The notes: generated by a model not told the origin, from the sequence alone. DNA of 64,000 nucleotides from Microtetraspora glauca (GCA_000721275.1 JOFO01000013.1:1-64000), one strand, 5' to 3'. Positions 47,666 to 57,293 are shown, numbered from the stretch's first letter. Numbers and translations: made by a program.

Positions 47666-49915
47666 TTGAAGCACCTCCGCCCGGCCGGCCGCCGCCTCAC
47701 CGTGGCCGTCGCCGTCGCACTCGCAGTGACGGCCGGGACGGCCGCCCCTTCGTTCGCCGCGCCGCCCGTCCCCATGGCCGCGTCCGCCACGGCGGGGCAG
47801 GCAGGGCCCTTCGTCCTCGGCACCGACGAGATTCTGACCGGCTCCGGAGCGAACGGTTTCATCACCGACACCGTGACCGACGACGGCACGGACCGCGCCT
47901 TTCGGTGGCACCGGCTTGAGGACGGGGCGGTCATCCCTCTGCCCCAGGACGCCCTGCACTACCGGCCCGTCGCGGCCCCCGACAGCGACCGCGTCGCCGT
48001 GCAGATGGGCCGGAGCGTGTACCGGCTGCTGGACATGGCCGGTGCGTCCGTCGACATCGACACCAGCACCATCGGCACGAACGCGTACCTCTCGCAGCTC
48101 GCGGGGGACTCTCTCGTGATGGTGCGGTATGACGGAACCCAGCGCGAGAGCCTGCATCTGGTCTCCAAGCCCGCCGCCACGGTCGTCCACCGCCAGGTGT
48201 CGGGCCTTCCCGCCGATGCGGACATCTACAGGAGCGCGTACTCCGCCTCCGGCGTTCTCGCCGTCCAGTACAGGGGTACGGTCGGCGGCGTGACCGGGCA
48301 GCGCCTGGCCGTCGTGGACCTCGCGACCGCGAAGGTCGTGGAGGACCGCGCCGTGCCCCGCTTCTCCCCCAACGGGAGCATCGCGGTGTCGGCCACCCAC
48401 CTGGCCTGGCCCGAATCGGACTCCCAGAACAACGTGACCCTGGTGGCGGTCCGCCGGGGCACCACGCAGACCACACGGCACGCGGTCCCGGCCGGCGGGT
48501 CCCCCGTGCGCGTCTCCCTGCTGAGCGACTGGGCCGTGTACGGCCTTCCCGGGAAGGAGCTCTCGGCCGTCTCCCTCCAGGACGGGACGACCGTCAGCGG
48601 CTTCCTCGCCTCCGCCACGGGATGGCTGTTCGGCGCCGGCGACGGCTTGCTGGCGCAGGGCAGCACTCCGGAGGGCGGCAAGGGCGTCTACCGGATCGCA
48701 CCCGGCGTGGACGGACGGCCGACGGCGACCCTGCTGGCCACCAACGGAGCGACCACGCCGACCACCGTCCTGACCGAACAGGTGCCGGCCGCCGCCGACT
48801 TCCGGCGCGCCGGCGCCAAGGCGGTGCTGCGGTGGACGTACGGCCGCAGCGACGTGTGGGTGAGCCTCCAGGTGACCCACACGAAGTCGGGCAGGAGCTG
48901 GTCCCAGGGCCGGACACTCAAGGGCACCCAGACCGAGGCGGCGTTCGACTGGGACGGGACGTTCGGCGGCTGGGACGCCCAGGCCCGCCCCTTGGCCTAC
49001 ACCGGGACGGCCACGTACAACGGGGCCTATACCTGGGAGATGACCGTCGAATCGATGAGCGGGGTCGGCGGCAAGGTCGTGCGGACCGGCACCCTGACCG
49101 TCGACAGCGGCACCGCCGCGCACGACTACTCCGACAGCGGCTCCCCCGACCTGCTCTTCCGGGACGGCTCGGGCCACCTCGCCTCGTACGACGTCCGGCA
49201 GTTCCTCGCCGCCCCCAACCGGGACTGGGAGCGGACCGAGCGGGGCGGCGGCTGGTACGTGTACGACCGGATGCTGTCCGCCGGGAACCTCGACGCGAGC
49301 CCGTACTCCGACGTCGTCGCCCGCCGCAAGGACACCGGCGACCTGTGGCTGTACCCGGGCACCGGCCACGCGCTCGGCAAGCCCCTCCGGGTCGGCGGCG
49401 GCTGGAACGCGTACGACAAGCTCGCGGCCGGCTCCGACCTGACCGGCGACGGGCGTCCCGACCTCGTCGCCACCGACAAGGCCGGCGTCCTGTGGCTGTA
49501 CAAGGCGACCGGCACCGCCGCCAAGCCGTTCGCGCCCCGCGTCCGGATCGGCGGCGGGTGGAACACGTACGACCTCCTCAACGCCCCCGGCGACCTCGGC
49601 GGCGCGAAGGCCGGCGACCTGCTCGCCCGCGACCGGGACGGCGTCCTGTGGCTGTACCTCGGCAAGGGCGACGGCACCTTCGCGCCGCGCGTCCGGGTCG
49701 GCGGCGGCTGGGGCACCTACGACCAGATCGTCAACATCGGCGACGTCGACCGCGACGGCCGGGCCGACCTGCTCGCCGAGAACGGCACGCAGCAAGACCC
49801 CTGGCTCAGCGTCTACAAGGGCACGGGCGACTGGAGGGCCCCCTTCAAGGCCCGCCACCTGATCGGCATCCCGCCGTACGCCTCCCCGTACGGCACCCGC
49901 CCCGTCCTCTTCTGA
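47666..49915 (+). CDS. Secreted FG-GAP/VCBS repeat protein 3
   Basis: A 749-residue paralogue, first gene of the second unit. TTG 47666 follows GGGAGGAA and opens a signal peptide (LKHLRPAGRRLTVAVAVALA). The N-terminal region has GSGANGFITD and SATHLAWPES in place of GPSGFL and SATHVAWVE. The Ig segment (LRWTYGRSDVWVSLQVTHTK) precedes five FG-GAP units. It shares with proteins 4 and 5 a distinctive first repeat (DLLFRDGSGHLASYDVRQFL) and a last repeat ending in VYKGTGDWRAPFK, defining a second subfamily. Confidence 0.88.
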   Translation: MKHLRPAGRRLTVAVAVALAVTAGTAAPSFAAPPVPMAASATAGQAGPFVLGTDEILTGSGANGFITDTVTDDGTDRAFRWHRLEDGAVIPLPQDALHYRPVAAPDSDRVAVQMGRSVYRLLDMAGASVDIDTSTIGTNAYLSQLAGDSLVMVRYDGTQRESLHLVSKPAATVVHRQVSGLPADADIYRSAYSASGVLAVQYRGTVGGVTGQRLAVVDLATAKVVEDRAVPRFSPNGSIAVSATHLAWPESDSQNNVTLVAVRRGTTQTTRHAVPAGGSPVRVSLLSDWAVYGLPGKELSAVSLQDGTTVSGFLASATGWLFGAGDGLLAQGSTPEGGKGVYRIAPGVDGRPTATLLATNGATTPTTVLTEQVPAAADFRRAGAKAVLRWTYGRSDVWVSLQVTHTKSGRSWSQGRTLKGTQTEAAFDWDGTFGGWDAQARPLAYTGTATYNGAYTWEMTVESMSGVGGKVVRTGTLTVDSGTAAHDYSDSGSPDLLFRDGSGHLASYDVRQFLAAPNRDWERTERGGGWYVYDRMLSAGNLDASPYSDVVARRKDTGDLWLYPGTGHALGKPLRVGGGWNAYDKLAAGSDLTGDGRPDLVATDKAGVLWLYKATGTAAKPFAPRVRIGGGWNTYDLLNAPGDLGGAKAGDLLARDRDGVLWLYLGKGDGTFAPRVRVGGGWGTYDQIVNIGDVDRDGRADLLAENGTQQDPWLSVYKGTGDWRAPFKARHLIGIPPYASPYGTRPVLF

Positions 49916-49951
49916 TCCCTCCACCGCGCCTCACCACCCCCGGAGCAGTCC

Positions 49952-52192
49952 ATGAGATCCACCCCCCGCCGCCTCGCCGCGGCCGTCGCCGTCGCCCTCG
50001 TGGTGACGGGCGGCGGTCTGGCGGGCGGGCCGGCCGCCGTCGCGGCGGCGCCCGGCGCCGTCGCCGCGGAGGCGTACGCCGCTCCCGCCGCCCTCGACCC
50101 GACGTCGGCCCTGCTGGGCTGGGGGCCGTCCGGCTTCCTGAGCCGGGTCGGGTACGAGGACGAAGGGTTCCGCTACCGGTGGACCCGGTACGCGGACGGC
50201 GTCGCGACCACGCTGCCCGCCTCCGCGTCGCCCTACCGGGGCGCGGTGGGCGGTGACGTCGTGGTGCGGCAGGAGGGCCGGACGTACCACCTGTACGACA
50301 TGGCGGTGGGCGGCGGGCCCGTCGCGGTCGACACCGCGTCCCTCGGGCCGTCGGCGACGTTCGAGCGCCTGGTGGGACGCACGCTGGTGATGCGGACGCA
50401 GGACTCCGACCGGCACCACACCCTGCACGTCGTGTCCACGGCGCAGGGCGAGGCCGCGGGCCGGGCGGTCACCGGTCTCCCGGCGGACACGCGGATCGAC
50501 TTCACCAGGCCCTCCGTGCCCGGGCTGCTCGCCGTCGGCTACACCGGCACGGTGGGCGGCGTCACCGGGAAGCGGCTCGCCGTCGTGGACCTCGCGGAGG
50601 GGAAGGTCGTCGACGACCGGTCCGTCCCGGCCCTGCACAGCGCTTCCGCGTTCTCGGCCTCGGCCACGCACGTGGCCTGGGTGGAGCGGCTCGCCGACGG
50701 GCGGTCGGTCGTGGTGACCGCCCGCCGGGGCTCGACCGCCACCGTCCGGCACACGGTGGCCGCCCAGGACAAGGGGCTCACGGTCTCGCTGGTGGGCGAC
50801 CGGGTCCTGTACGGCGTGCTCGGCGGGTCCACCGCCGACAGCCCGAACCCGCTCCACCCGCTGCGGGCGGTCCCGGTGACCGGCGGAACGCCCGTCACCG
50901 TGCTCGACAGCACGACGACGTACTACGGCGGCGGGACCGAACTCCTCGTCCAGGGCGGCACGTCCGCCCACGGCGAGGGCGTGTACCGGATCGTCCCCGG
51001 CGCCGACGGCAGGCCCGTCGTCACCCCGGTCGCGCTCACCGGACTGCGGACCACGCTCGGCGTGGTGACGGAGTCGGTGCCGGCCACCGCCGACTTCAGC
51101 GCGCCCGGCTCGTCGGCCCACTTCGACTGGCGGTTCGGGCGCGGCAGGGCCTGGGTCGACTTCCGGATCACCCACTCCGCGTCGGGCCGCACGTGGACGG
51201 AGAGCCGTCCCGTGGACGACGACCGGATCGCCTCGCCTGTGTTCGGTCACATCGGATTCGACTGGAACGGCCTCTTCGAGAACCAGATCTCCGCCCCGAC
51301 CGGCACCTACACCTGGACGATGACCGCCACGCCGACCAACGGCGTCGGCGGGGTGCTGAAGAAGTCCGGCACCTTCGAGGTCACGAACAAGCCCGTCCAG
51401 CACGACTACTCGGGCAGCGCCTTCCCCGACCTCCTGACCCGGAACAGGGACGGGCAGCTCGTGTCGTACGACACCCGCCAGATCCTCTTCGAGCCCCACG
51501 CCTGGCTTCCGTGGACCGGGACGAACCGGGGCGGCGGCTGGAGCGTCTACGACCGGATCCTCGCCACTGGCAACCTGGACGCCGGTCCGGCCTCCGACCT
51601 GGTCGCCCGCGACCGGTCCGGCGTCCTGTGGTTCTACGCGAACAAGGGCACCGCCCTCGCCCAGCGCACGCCGATCGGCGGCGGCTGGAACACGTACGAC
51701 AAGCTGGCGGCGGGCTCGGACCTGACCGGCGACGGCCGTCCCGACCTCGTCGCCACCGACCGCTCCGGCGTCCTGTGGCTGTACAAGGCCACCGGCGACG
51801 GCACCAAGCCCTTCGCCCCGCGCCAGCGGATCGGCGGCGGCTGGGGCACGTACGACAACCTCACCGCCCCCGGCAACCTCGGCGGTGCGAAGGCCGGCGA
51901 TCTCCTCGCCCGCGACCGCTCCGGCGTCCTGTGGCTGTACCTCGGCAAGGGCGACGGTACCTTCGCGCCGCGCGTGCGGGTCGGCGGCGGCTGGGACCGG
52001 ATGGACCACCTGATCCCCATCGGCGACTTCGGCCGCGACGGCCGCCCCGACTTCCTCGCCGTCACCCTCGACCGTGCCGCCCGGACGGTGTTCCTCCGCT
52101 ACAAGGGCACCGGCGACTGGCGCGCGCCCTTCGAAGGAGCCGTGACGACCCCGGTGGACTGGGACGCGGCCCGCTCCGACCTCCTCTTCTGA
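49952..52192 (+). CDS. Secreted FG-GAP/VCBS repeat protein 4
   Basis: A 746-residue paralogue 36 nt after protein 3. The signal peptide is MRSTPRRLAAAVAVALVVTG. Shared marks are LGWGPSGFLSRVG, SATHVAWVERL, an Ig segment (FDWRFGRGRAWVDFRITHSA) and repeats such as GDLTGDGRPDLVATDRSGV-type units preceded by RIGGGWGTYDNL. It is most similar to protein 3 through the C-terminal half, which points to relatively recent duplication. Confidence 0.88.
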   Translation: MRSTPRRLAAAVAVALVVTGGGLAGGPAAVAAAPGAVAAEAYAAPAALDPTSALLGWGPSGFLSRVGYEDEGFRYRWTRYADGVATTLPASASPYRGAVGGDVVVRQEGRTYHLYDMAVGGGPVAVDTASLGPSATFERLVGRTLVMRTQDSDRHHTLHVVSTAQGEAAGRAVTGLPADTRIDFTRPSVPGLLAVGYTGTVGGVTGKRLAVVDLAEGKVVDDRSVPALHSASAFSASATHVAWVERLADGRSVVVTARRGSTATVRHTVAAQDKGLTVSLVGDRVLYGVLGGSTADSPNPLHPLRAVPVTGGTPVTVLDSTTTYYGGGTELLVQGGTSAHGEGVYRIVPGADGRPVVTPVALTGLRTTLGVVTESVPATADFSAPGSSAHFDWRFGRGRAWVDFRITHSASGRTWTESRPVDDDRIASPVFGHIGFDWNGLFENQISAPTGTYTWTMTATPTNGVGGVLKKSGTFEVTNKPVQHDYSGSAFPDLLTRNRDGQLVSYDTRQILFEPHAWLPWTGTNRGGGWSVYDRILATGNLDAGPASDLVARDRSGVLWFYANKGTALAQRTPIGGGWNTYDKLAAGSDLTGDGRPDLVATDRSGVLWLYKATGDGTKPFAPRQRIGGGWGTYDNLTAPGNLGGAKAGDLLARDRSGVLWLYLGKGDGTFAPRVRVGGGWDRMDHLIPIGDFGRDGRPDFLAVTLDRAARTVFLRYKGTGDWRAPFEGAVTTPVDWDAARSDLLF

Positions 52193-52211
52193 CCCTGGAG
52201 ACACCTACCTC

Positions 52212-54446
52212 ATGAGGCACCACAGAAGCACCGCCCCGCGTCTCCTCGGCGCGGCCCTCGCCGTCACCCTCGCGGTGACGGCCGGCGCGACCGCGACCGC
52301 CCCGGCGGTCGCGGCCGGTCCGGAGACCGCGAACGCGACCTCCGAGCAGCAGGAGGTCTTCTCCCTGCCACCCGGCACCCTGGCGCTCCCCGCCGGCCCG
52401 ACCGGCTTCCTGGCGCGCCACCCGGAGGGTTCGGGGTACGCCTACACGTGGGTGCGGCACGACGGGACCCGGACTCCGCTGCCGGGCAGCGCGTACACGG
52501 CGAGCTTCGGCACGGACCTGGTCGTCCGGAGCGGCGACACCACGCGCACCGTGATCGACATGGTCTCGGGGGCGGAGGTCGCCACCTACGACGACCTCCC
52601 GCCCGCCGGGACGTACCGTACGCTGCGCTACCAGGGCGCCTCGCTCGTCGTCGTGGGGCTCCAGGACGTGCGCGTGCTCCACAAGGACGCCCAGGGCGGG
52701 ACGGTGGACCGCACGGTGACCGGTCTCCCCGGGGGCGCCCAGATGCTCGGGACGATCGCGGTCGGTCCGGACGCCTTCCTCGTCCAGTACTCCGTGACGA
52801 GCAACGCCGTGACGACGTTCTCCCTGGCCGTCGTGGACGTGGCCACGGCCTCGGTGGTGGAGACGTACGCCACGGCGAGCTCGACCGGCGGCCTCTCCAT
52901 GATCCTTTCGGCGACTCATGTGGCCTGGGTGGAGAAGACCGGCTACCGCCAGGCCCGACTGGCCGTCGCCCGCCGGGGCACCTCAGAGGTCACGCGCACC
53001 GAGCTCCCCGAAGACGAGAACAACCACCAGGTGTCCCTGAGGATCACGGGCGACCGGCTCGTGTACGTCCGGATCGGCGCCGCCACGCGCTGGGGCGCGG
53101 GTCCCTTCGACCGCCCGGTCTCCGTCCCGCTCTCGAACCCCGCCGAGAGGACCGTCCTCCCCCTCGCGCACGCCGCGCTCGTCTCCCCGGCCGCCGACGG
53201 GTCGCTGCTCGTCAGCGGCGGGACGATCGACCGAGGTGAGGGCCTGTACCGGATCAGCCCCGGTACGGACGGTGCCGCTCCCACCGTGTCGCAGGTGGCC
53301 ACCACCGGCGTGCCGACCGTCCTCAGCCTCGTGGAGGAGACCCCGCCCCCGAACGGCACGGTCGACTTCGGCCAGACGGGCGGGAAGCTGTCCGCCACCT
53401 GGAAGTTCAGCCGGCCCAACGCGCGCGTCAGCCTGAAGCTGACCCACACCGCCACCGGCCGCTCCGCCCTCGTCAAGGGCGTGGCGCCGAACTTCGGCAC
53501 CCCCGAGTTCCGCGCGGACTGGGACGGCCTCCTCGCCGCCGAGTACCCGGCGCACGCGGGCGCGTACACCTGGACCATGCGGGCCGAACCCGCCAACGGC
53601 ATCGGCCCGGCCGTCGAGCGCACCGGCTCCTTCACCCTGACCCGCGCGCCCCGCCCGCACGACTACGACGGCAACGGCTCACCGGACGTCCTCAACCGTT
53701 CCGGCGGCGGCGTCCTGTCCTCGTACGACCTGGGACAGCTGCGGCGCATCCCGTACGACGAGCCCGAGACGGCGACGCGGATCGGCGGCGGGTGGAACGC
53801 GTACGACCGGATCACCGCCACCGGGAACACCGGCGGCACCGCCGCCCCGGACCTCGTCGCCCGGGACGGCGCCGGCGTGCTCTGGTGGTACGCGGGCAAG
53901 GGCGACGGCACCTTCGCCACCCGCACCCGGGTCGGCGGCGGCTGGAACACCTACGACAAGCTCACTGGCGGCTCGGACGTGACCGGCGACGGCCGCCCCG
54001 ACCTCCTCGCCGCCGACAGGACCGGCGTCCTGTGGCTCTACCCAGGCACCGGCAGCGCCGGGTCTCCCTTCGCCGCCCGCAAGCGCGTCGGCGGCGGCTG
54101 GGGCGCCTACAACCTCCTCTCCGCCACCGGCGACCTCGGCGGAGCCACCGCCGGAGACCTCGTCGCCCGTGACCGGGACGGCGTCCTGTGGCTGTACCTC
54201 GCCAAGGGCGACGGCACCTTCGCGCCCCGGACCCGGATCGGCGGCGGCTGGAACAGGTACGACGAGATCATCGGCGTCGATGACATCGACGGCGACGGCC
54301 GCGACGACCTGCTCGCGAAGGGCGCGGTCTACCAGACCGGCGAGGATCTGTACGTCTATCGCGGCACGGGCCAGTGGCGGACCCCGCTCCAGCGGGCCGA
54401 ACAGGCCTCCGAGCGCTACCTGGAGTGGCCGCACGACATCTACTGA
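52212..54446 (+). CDS. Secreted FG-GAP/VCBS repeat protein 5
   Basis: A 744-residue paralogue 19 nt after protein 4. The signal peptide is MRHHRSTAPRLLGAALAVTL. It keeps AGPTGFLARHP, SATHVAWVEKT, an Ig segment (ATWKFSRPNARVSLKLTHTA) and five FG-GAP units; its last loop DDIDGDGRDDLLAK is a complete calcium-type site. Its stop overlaps the end of the convergent ATP-binding gene by seven bases, so the array ends here. Confidence 0.88.
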   Translation: MRHHRSTAPRLLGAALAVTLAVTAGATATAPAVAAGPETANATSEQQEVFSLPPGTLALPAGPTGFLARHPEGSGYAYTWVRHDGTRTPLPGSAYTASFGTDLVVRSGDTTRTVIDMVSGAEVATYDDLPPAGTYRTLRYQGASLVVVGLQDVRVLHKDAQGGTVDRTVTGLPGGAQMLGTIAVGPDAFLVQYSVTSNAVTTFSLAVVDVATASVVETYATASSTGGLSMILSATHVAWVEKTGYRQARLAVARRGTSEVTRTELPEDENNHQVSLRITGDRLVYVRIGAATRWGAGPFDRPVSVPLSNPAERTVLPLAHAALVSPAADGSLLVSGGTIDRGEGLYRISPGTDGAAPTVSQVATTGVPTVLSLVEETPPPNGTVDFGQTGGKLSATWKFSRPNARVSLKLTHTATGRSALVKGVAPNFGTPEFRADWDGLLAAEYPAHAGAYTWTMRAEPANGIGPAVERTGSFTLTRAPRPHDYDGNGSPDVLNRSGGGVLSSYDLGQLRRIPYDEPETATRIGGGWNAYDRITATGNTGGTAAPDLVARDGAGVLWWYAGKGDGTFATRTRVGGGWNTYDKLTGGSDVTGDGRPDLLAADRTGVLWLYPGTGSAGSPFAARKRVGGGWGAYNLLSATGDLGGATAGDLVARDRDGVLWLYLAKGDGTFAPRTRIGGGWNRYDEIIGVDDIDGDGRDDLLAKGAVYQTGEDLYVYRGTGQWRTPLQRAEQASERYLEWPHDIY

Positions 54447-54874
54447 CGCGGACCCCCAACGGCCAGCGGAACGGTCGCCCAGACCGTCTTGCCGACCTGA
54501 CGGTCCTTGACGCCCCAGGTGGTGGCGAGGGTGGCGACGAGCAGCAGTCCGTAGCCGCCCTCGTCGGGCTCCTGGCACGGTAACGGCCGGCTCTCGCCCC
54601 GCGCGTCGGACAGCTCGACCGTCACGTGGTCGCCGGTGTACCCCATCCGCAGCTCGAAGTCCCGCCCCGGGACCCGGCCGTGCTGGACCGCGTTGTTCGC
54701 CAGCTCGGCCACCACCAGCTCCGCCGCCTCCGCCGCGGCCCCCGTGACGCCCCAGTCCCGCAACTGGTGCGCCGCGAGGAGGCGGGCCAGCCGCGCGCCC
54801 CGGGGCGTGGGGCTCAGGCGCAGCGCGAACTCCGGCGTGCGCTCACTTCTTGGAGTGGAGATTTCCGGCTTCAT
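54440..54874 (-). CDS. ATP-binding (HATPase_c, anti-sigma-like) regulator of the WhiJ-type locus
   Basis: A 144-residue GHKL-type ATPase of the RsbW-like group. The N-box is ELVVAELANNAVQHG and the G1 box DEGGYGLLLVATLAT; there is no kinase His domain. Such proteins bind anti-anti-sigma factors or sigma factors, or act as small histidine-kinase-like modules. In Streptomyces they are found next to XRE/DUF5753 and DUF397 genes at whiJ-like loci, which is exactly the layout here. ATG 54874 is the start. Confidence 0.9.
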   Translation of the reverse strand: MKPEISTPRSERTPEFALRLSPTPRGARLARLLAAHQLRDWGVTGAAAEAAELVVAELANNAVQHGRVPGRDFELRMGYTGDHVTVELSDARGESRPLPCQEPDEGGYGLLLVATLATTWGVKDRQVGKTVWATVPLAVGGPRQ

Positions 54875-54965
54875 GCCTTCGAGGGTGGCGCCCCGGCCGT
54901 ACGCTGACCAGCAGCGACGCCACGACGCTGGGTAACTGTACGGGTACGCCAAGAGGGCGGTACGG

Positions 54966-55829
54966 ATGTCGGGGAACAAAGAGGAGCGGCCGGAGAAGCC
55001 CTCCGAAGTGGACGGTACGACGCACCTGTTCAAGGCGCTGGGGAAGATCCTCAAGGTGCTGCGCATGAACGCGGGGATGAGCCAGGCGCAGCTGGCTTCG
55101 GCTACGCATTGCAGCGAGGATCTTGTCTCGGCGATGGAGAGGGGGGTGCGGACGCCGCAGCCGGATTTTCTGTTGCGGGCGGAGGACGTGCTGAACGCGG
55201 GCGGGGTGCTGGCGGCGGCCGTGGAGGACACGGAGGAGGCGCTGGCGCGGGCGCGGGTACGGCACCCGGATTGGTTCCAGAGCTTCGCGAAGGAGGAGGC
55301 GCGGGCGCTGGCGGCGCACTATTACGAGGTGCAGGCGGTGCCGGGCATCCTCCAGACGCCCGCTTATGCGCGCTCGTTGTTCGAGCACCGCCGTCCGATG
55401 TTGGACGAGGAGACGATCGAGAGGCGGATCGCCGGCCGTATCTCGCGGCAGGCGCTTTTCGAGCGTTGGCCCGCGCCGACACTCACCTTCCTGCTGGAGG
55501 CAGCCGTCCTGCTCCGGCCTTTTGGCGGGCCGGAAATCCACCGGGAGCAGCTGCGGCGCATTCTGGACGTCGGTCAGCGCCGGACGGTGGAGCTACAGAT
55601 CCTGCCCCTCGACAGCGAGGAGCATCCCTACCTGGGTGGCGCCTTCACGCTGCTGACGCCGCCGGGACGGCGCGAGGTCGCGTACACCGAGATCTACGGC
55701 CACGCCCGCCTCATCACCGACCCGAATGAGGTTCGCCTCTTTTCCGAGCGGTATGGAATCCTGCGCTCACAGGCACTCACCAAGCGGGAGTCCCTGACCT
55801 GGATCGAGAAACTGCTGGGAGAACGATGA
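54966..55829 (+). CDS. XRE family regulator with DUF5753 (WhiJ-type)
   Basis: A 287-residue DNA-binding protein. The N-terminal XRE helix-turn-helix is at about 24-75 (LGKILKVLRMNAGMSQAQLA, EDLVSAMERGVRTPQPDFLL). The rest is the DUF5753 domain found in WhiJ-family proteins (YYEVQAVPGILQTPAYARSL, RISRQALFERWPAPTLTFLL). WhiJ-type proteins repress developmental genes, and partner DUF397 proteins relieve that repression. Divergent from the ATPase gene and overlapping the DUF397 start by four bases. Confidence 0.92.
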   Translation: MSGNKEERPEKPSEVDGTTHLFKALGKILKVLRMNAGMSQAQLASATHCSEDLVSAMERGVRTPQPDFLLRAEDVLNAGGVLAAAVEDTEEALARARVRHPDWFQSFAKEEARALAAHYYEVQAVPGILQTPAYARSLFEHRRPMLDEETIERRIAGRISRQALFERWPAPTLTFLLEAAVLLRPFGGPEIHREQLRRILDVGQRRTVELQILPLDSEEHPYLGGAFTLLTPPGRREVAYTEIYGHARLITDPNEVRLFSERYGILRSQALTKRESLTWIEKLLGER

Positions 55830-56071
55830 GCACCGCGGATCTGGCCTGGTTCAAGAGCAGCTACAGCGACGCCGAAGGCGGTAACTGCATCGAGGTCGCC
55901 TACGACTGGCAGAAGTCCAGCTACAGCGGCGGCGAGGGCGGCAACTGCGTCGAGGTTGCCGCCCACCCCTCCACCGTCCACGTCCGTGACTCCAAGGTCC
56001 CCGACGGCCCGCAGCTCGCCCTCTCCCCCGCCGCCTGGGCGGCGTTCGTCGCGGGGGCGCCTCGGGCGTGA
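55826..56071 (+). CDS. DUF397 protein with a duplicated motif
   Basis: An 81-residue protein, short and acidic like other DUF397 partners of WhiJ-type regulators. The DUF397 core motif occurs twice in tandem: WFKSSYSDAEGGNCIEVA (from residue 8) and WQKSSYSGGEGGNCVEVA (from residue 28), and only then the usual VHVRDSKVPDGP tail. Most family members have the motif once. ATG 55826 overlaps the regulator stop by four bases (ATGA), so the two proteins are made together. Confidence 0.9.
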   Translation: MSTADLAWFKSSYSDAEGGNCIEVAYDWQKSSYSGGEGGNCVEVAAHPSTVHVRDSKVPDGPQLALSPAAWAAFVAGAPRA

Positions 56072-56081
56072 ACGACGGAAG

Positions 56082-56107
56082 CGCCCGGCCCCAGGAGGGG
56101 CCGGGCG
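56082..56107. terminator. Bidirectional terminator
   Basis: CGCCCGGCCCC (56082-56092) pairs perfectly with GGGGCCGGGCG (56097-56107) across an AGGA loop, between the DUF397 stop and the convergent Rpf-VCBS stop (56118). Confidence 0.85.
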
Positions 56108-56117
56108 GTTCGTCGCG

Positions 56118-56860
56118 TCAGATGAGGTGGCTCATGCCGTTCCAGCCCTGGCCGATCTTGACGCCGGGCTTGAGGCTGTTGCTCATGCTGGCGTAGTGGT
56201 ACAGGTCGCCGGTGCTCGCGATGGTGGCGACGACGTCGGCGCGGCCGTCGCTGTCGATGTCGGCGAGGGTGAGCTTGCCGATGCCGCCCCAGTTCTGGCC
56301 GATCTGGATCGCGGGCGCCACGCCCGTGGACGTACCGACGTACAGGTTCAGGTTGGCCGTGGCGTCGACCTGGGCGACCAGGTCCGCCCGGCCGTCGCCG
56401 TTGAAGTCACCGGCGGCGAGCTTCGACATGCCGGACCAGCCGGAGCCGATCTGCTTGGTGTACGTGACGTCGGTGCCGGTGCCGGAGTAGAGGCGGAGGC
56501 TCGCGTCGTCCTTGCGGACGGCGGCGATGTCGGCCTTGCCGTCGCCCGTGAAGTCACCGGCGACGAAGTCGTCCATCGCGTTCCAGCCGGTGCCGATGAC
56601 GGTGTGCGATTTGAAGCCGCCGCCGCCGTTGCCGAGGTAGAGGTGCAGTTCGCCGGTGGCGGCCTCGCGGGAGACGAGGTCGGCGTCGCCGTCGTTGTTG
56701 AAGTCGGCGGCCTTGACCTTGTCCATGGCGCCCCAGCCGGCGCCGACCTCGCTGGAGGCGAACTGGCCGTCGCCGTTGCCGGCGTAGAGGCGGAGCTTGT
56801 GGTCGGCGGCGCTGACGCTCAGCAGGTCGTCGTTGCCGTCGCCGGTGAAGTCGTGGTCGC
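56118..56860 (-). repeat. VCBS module copy A (DNA-level duplicate of 57334-58076)
   Basis: The DNA encoding residues 132-377 of the Rpf protein repeats, nearly base for base, at an offset of 1216 bases in the CHAP gene. For example 56221-56312 and 57437-57528 look identical. The boundary matches the domain boundary. Confidence 0.85.
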
Positions 56861-57251
56861 GGGGGACGACCGGCTGCGCGGGGTACGGGTCCTGGTGGTC
56901 CGAGCCGAGGCCGGCCCGGGGGCCGCAGGTGGGCCAGGCGCCTTCGCCCTGGGAGGCGAGGACCTTCTCGGCGACGAGGATCTGCTCCATCTTGGACGCC
57001 TGGTGGGGGTAGGCGGCGTAGGTGCCGCCGCCGTACGCGTCCCAGGTGGACTTCAGGAACTGGAGGCCGCCGTAGAAGCCGTTGCCGGTGTTGATGGACC
57101 AGTTCCCGCCGGACTCGCACTGGGCGACCTTGTCCCAGGTGGCGACGGACGCGGCGGAGGCGGGGGACGCGGCGGTGAGGGGGAGCAGGGCGGCGAGGGC
57201 GGTGGCGGCGAGGAGGGGGAGGGCGGTGCGGCGCGGGGCGTGCGAGGGCAT
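56118..57251 (-). CDS. Resuscitation-promoting-factor domain protein with VCBS/FG-GAP repeats
   Basis: A 377-residue secreted protein. The signal peptide ([20 protein letters not shown]) is followed by an Rpf lysozyme-like domain at about 36-110 ([38 protein letters not shown]). The catalytic Glu46 lies in CESGGNW, and a Cys45/Cys109 pair probably forms the usual disulphide. Residues 132-377 are five VCBS units ([45 protein letters not shown]). Rpf enzymes cut peptidoglycan and help spores and dormant cells resume growth. The repeat region is almost identical to that of the next gene. Confidence 0.93.
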   Translation of the reverse strand: MPSHAPRRTALPLLAATALAALLPLTAASPASAASVATWDKVAQCESGGNWSINTGNGFYGGLQFLKSTWDAYGGGTYAAYPHQASKMEQILVAEKVLASQGEGAWPTCGPRAGLGSDHQDPYPAQPVVPRDHDFTGDGNDDLLSVSAADHKLRLYAGNGDGQFASSEVGAGWGAMDKVKAADFNNDGDADLVSREAATGELHLYLGNGGGGFKSHTVIGTGWNAMDDFVAGDFTGDGKADIAAVRKDDASLRLYSGTGTDVTYTKQIGSGWSGMSKLAAGDFNGDGRADLVAQVDATANLNLYVGTSTGVAPAIQIGQNWGGIGKLTLADIDSDGRADVVATIASTGDLYHYASMSNSLKPGVKIGQGWNGMSHLI

Positions 57252-57293
57252 GGCGGGCTGACCTTCGTGTCGGAGGGGGAAGTCGGTCGGTGA

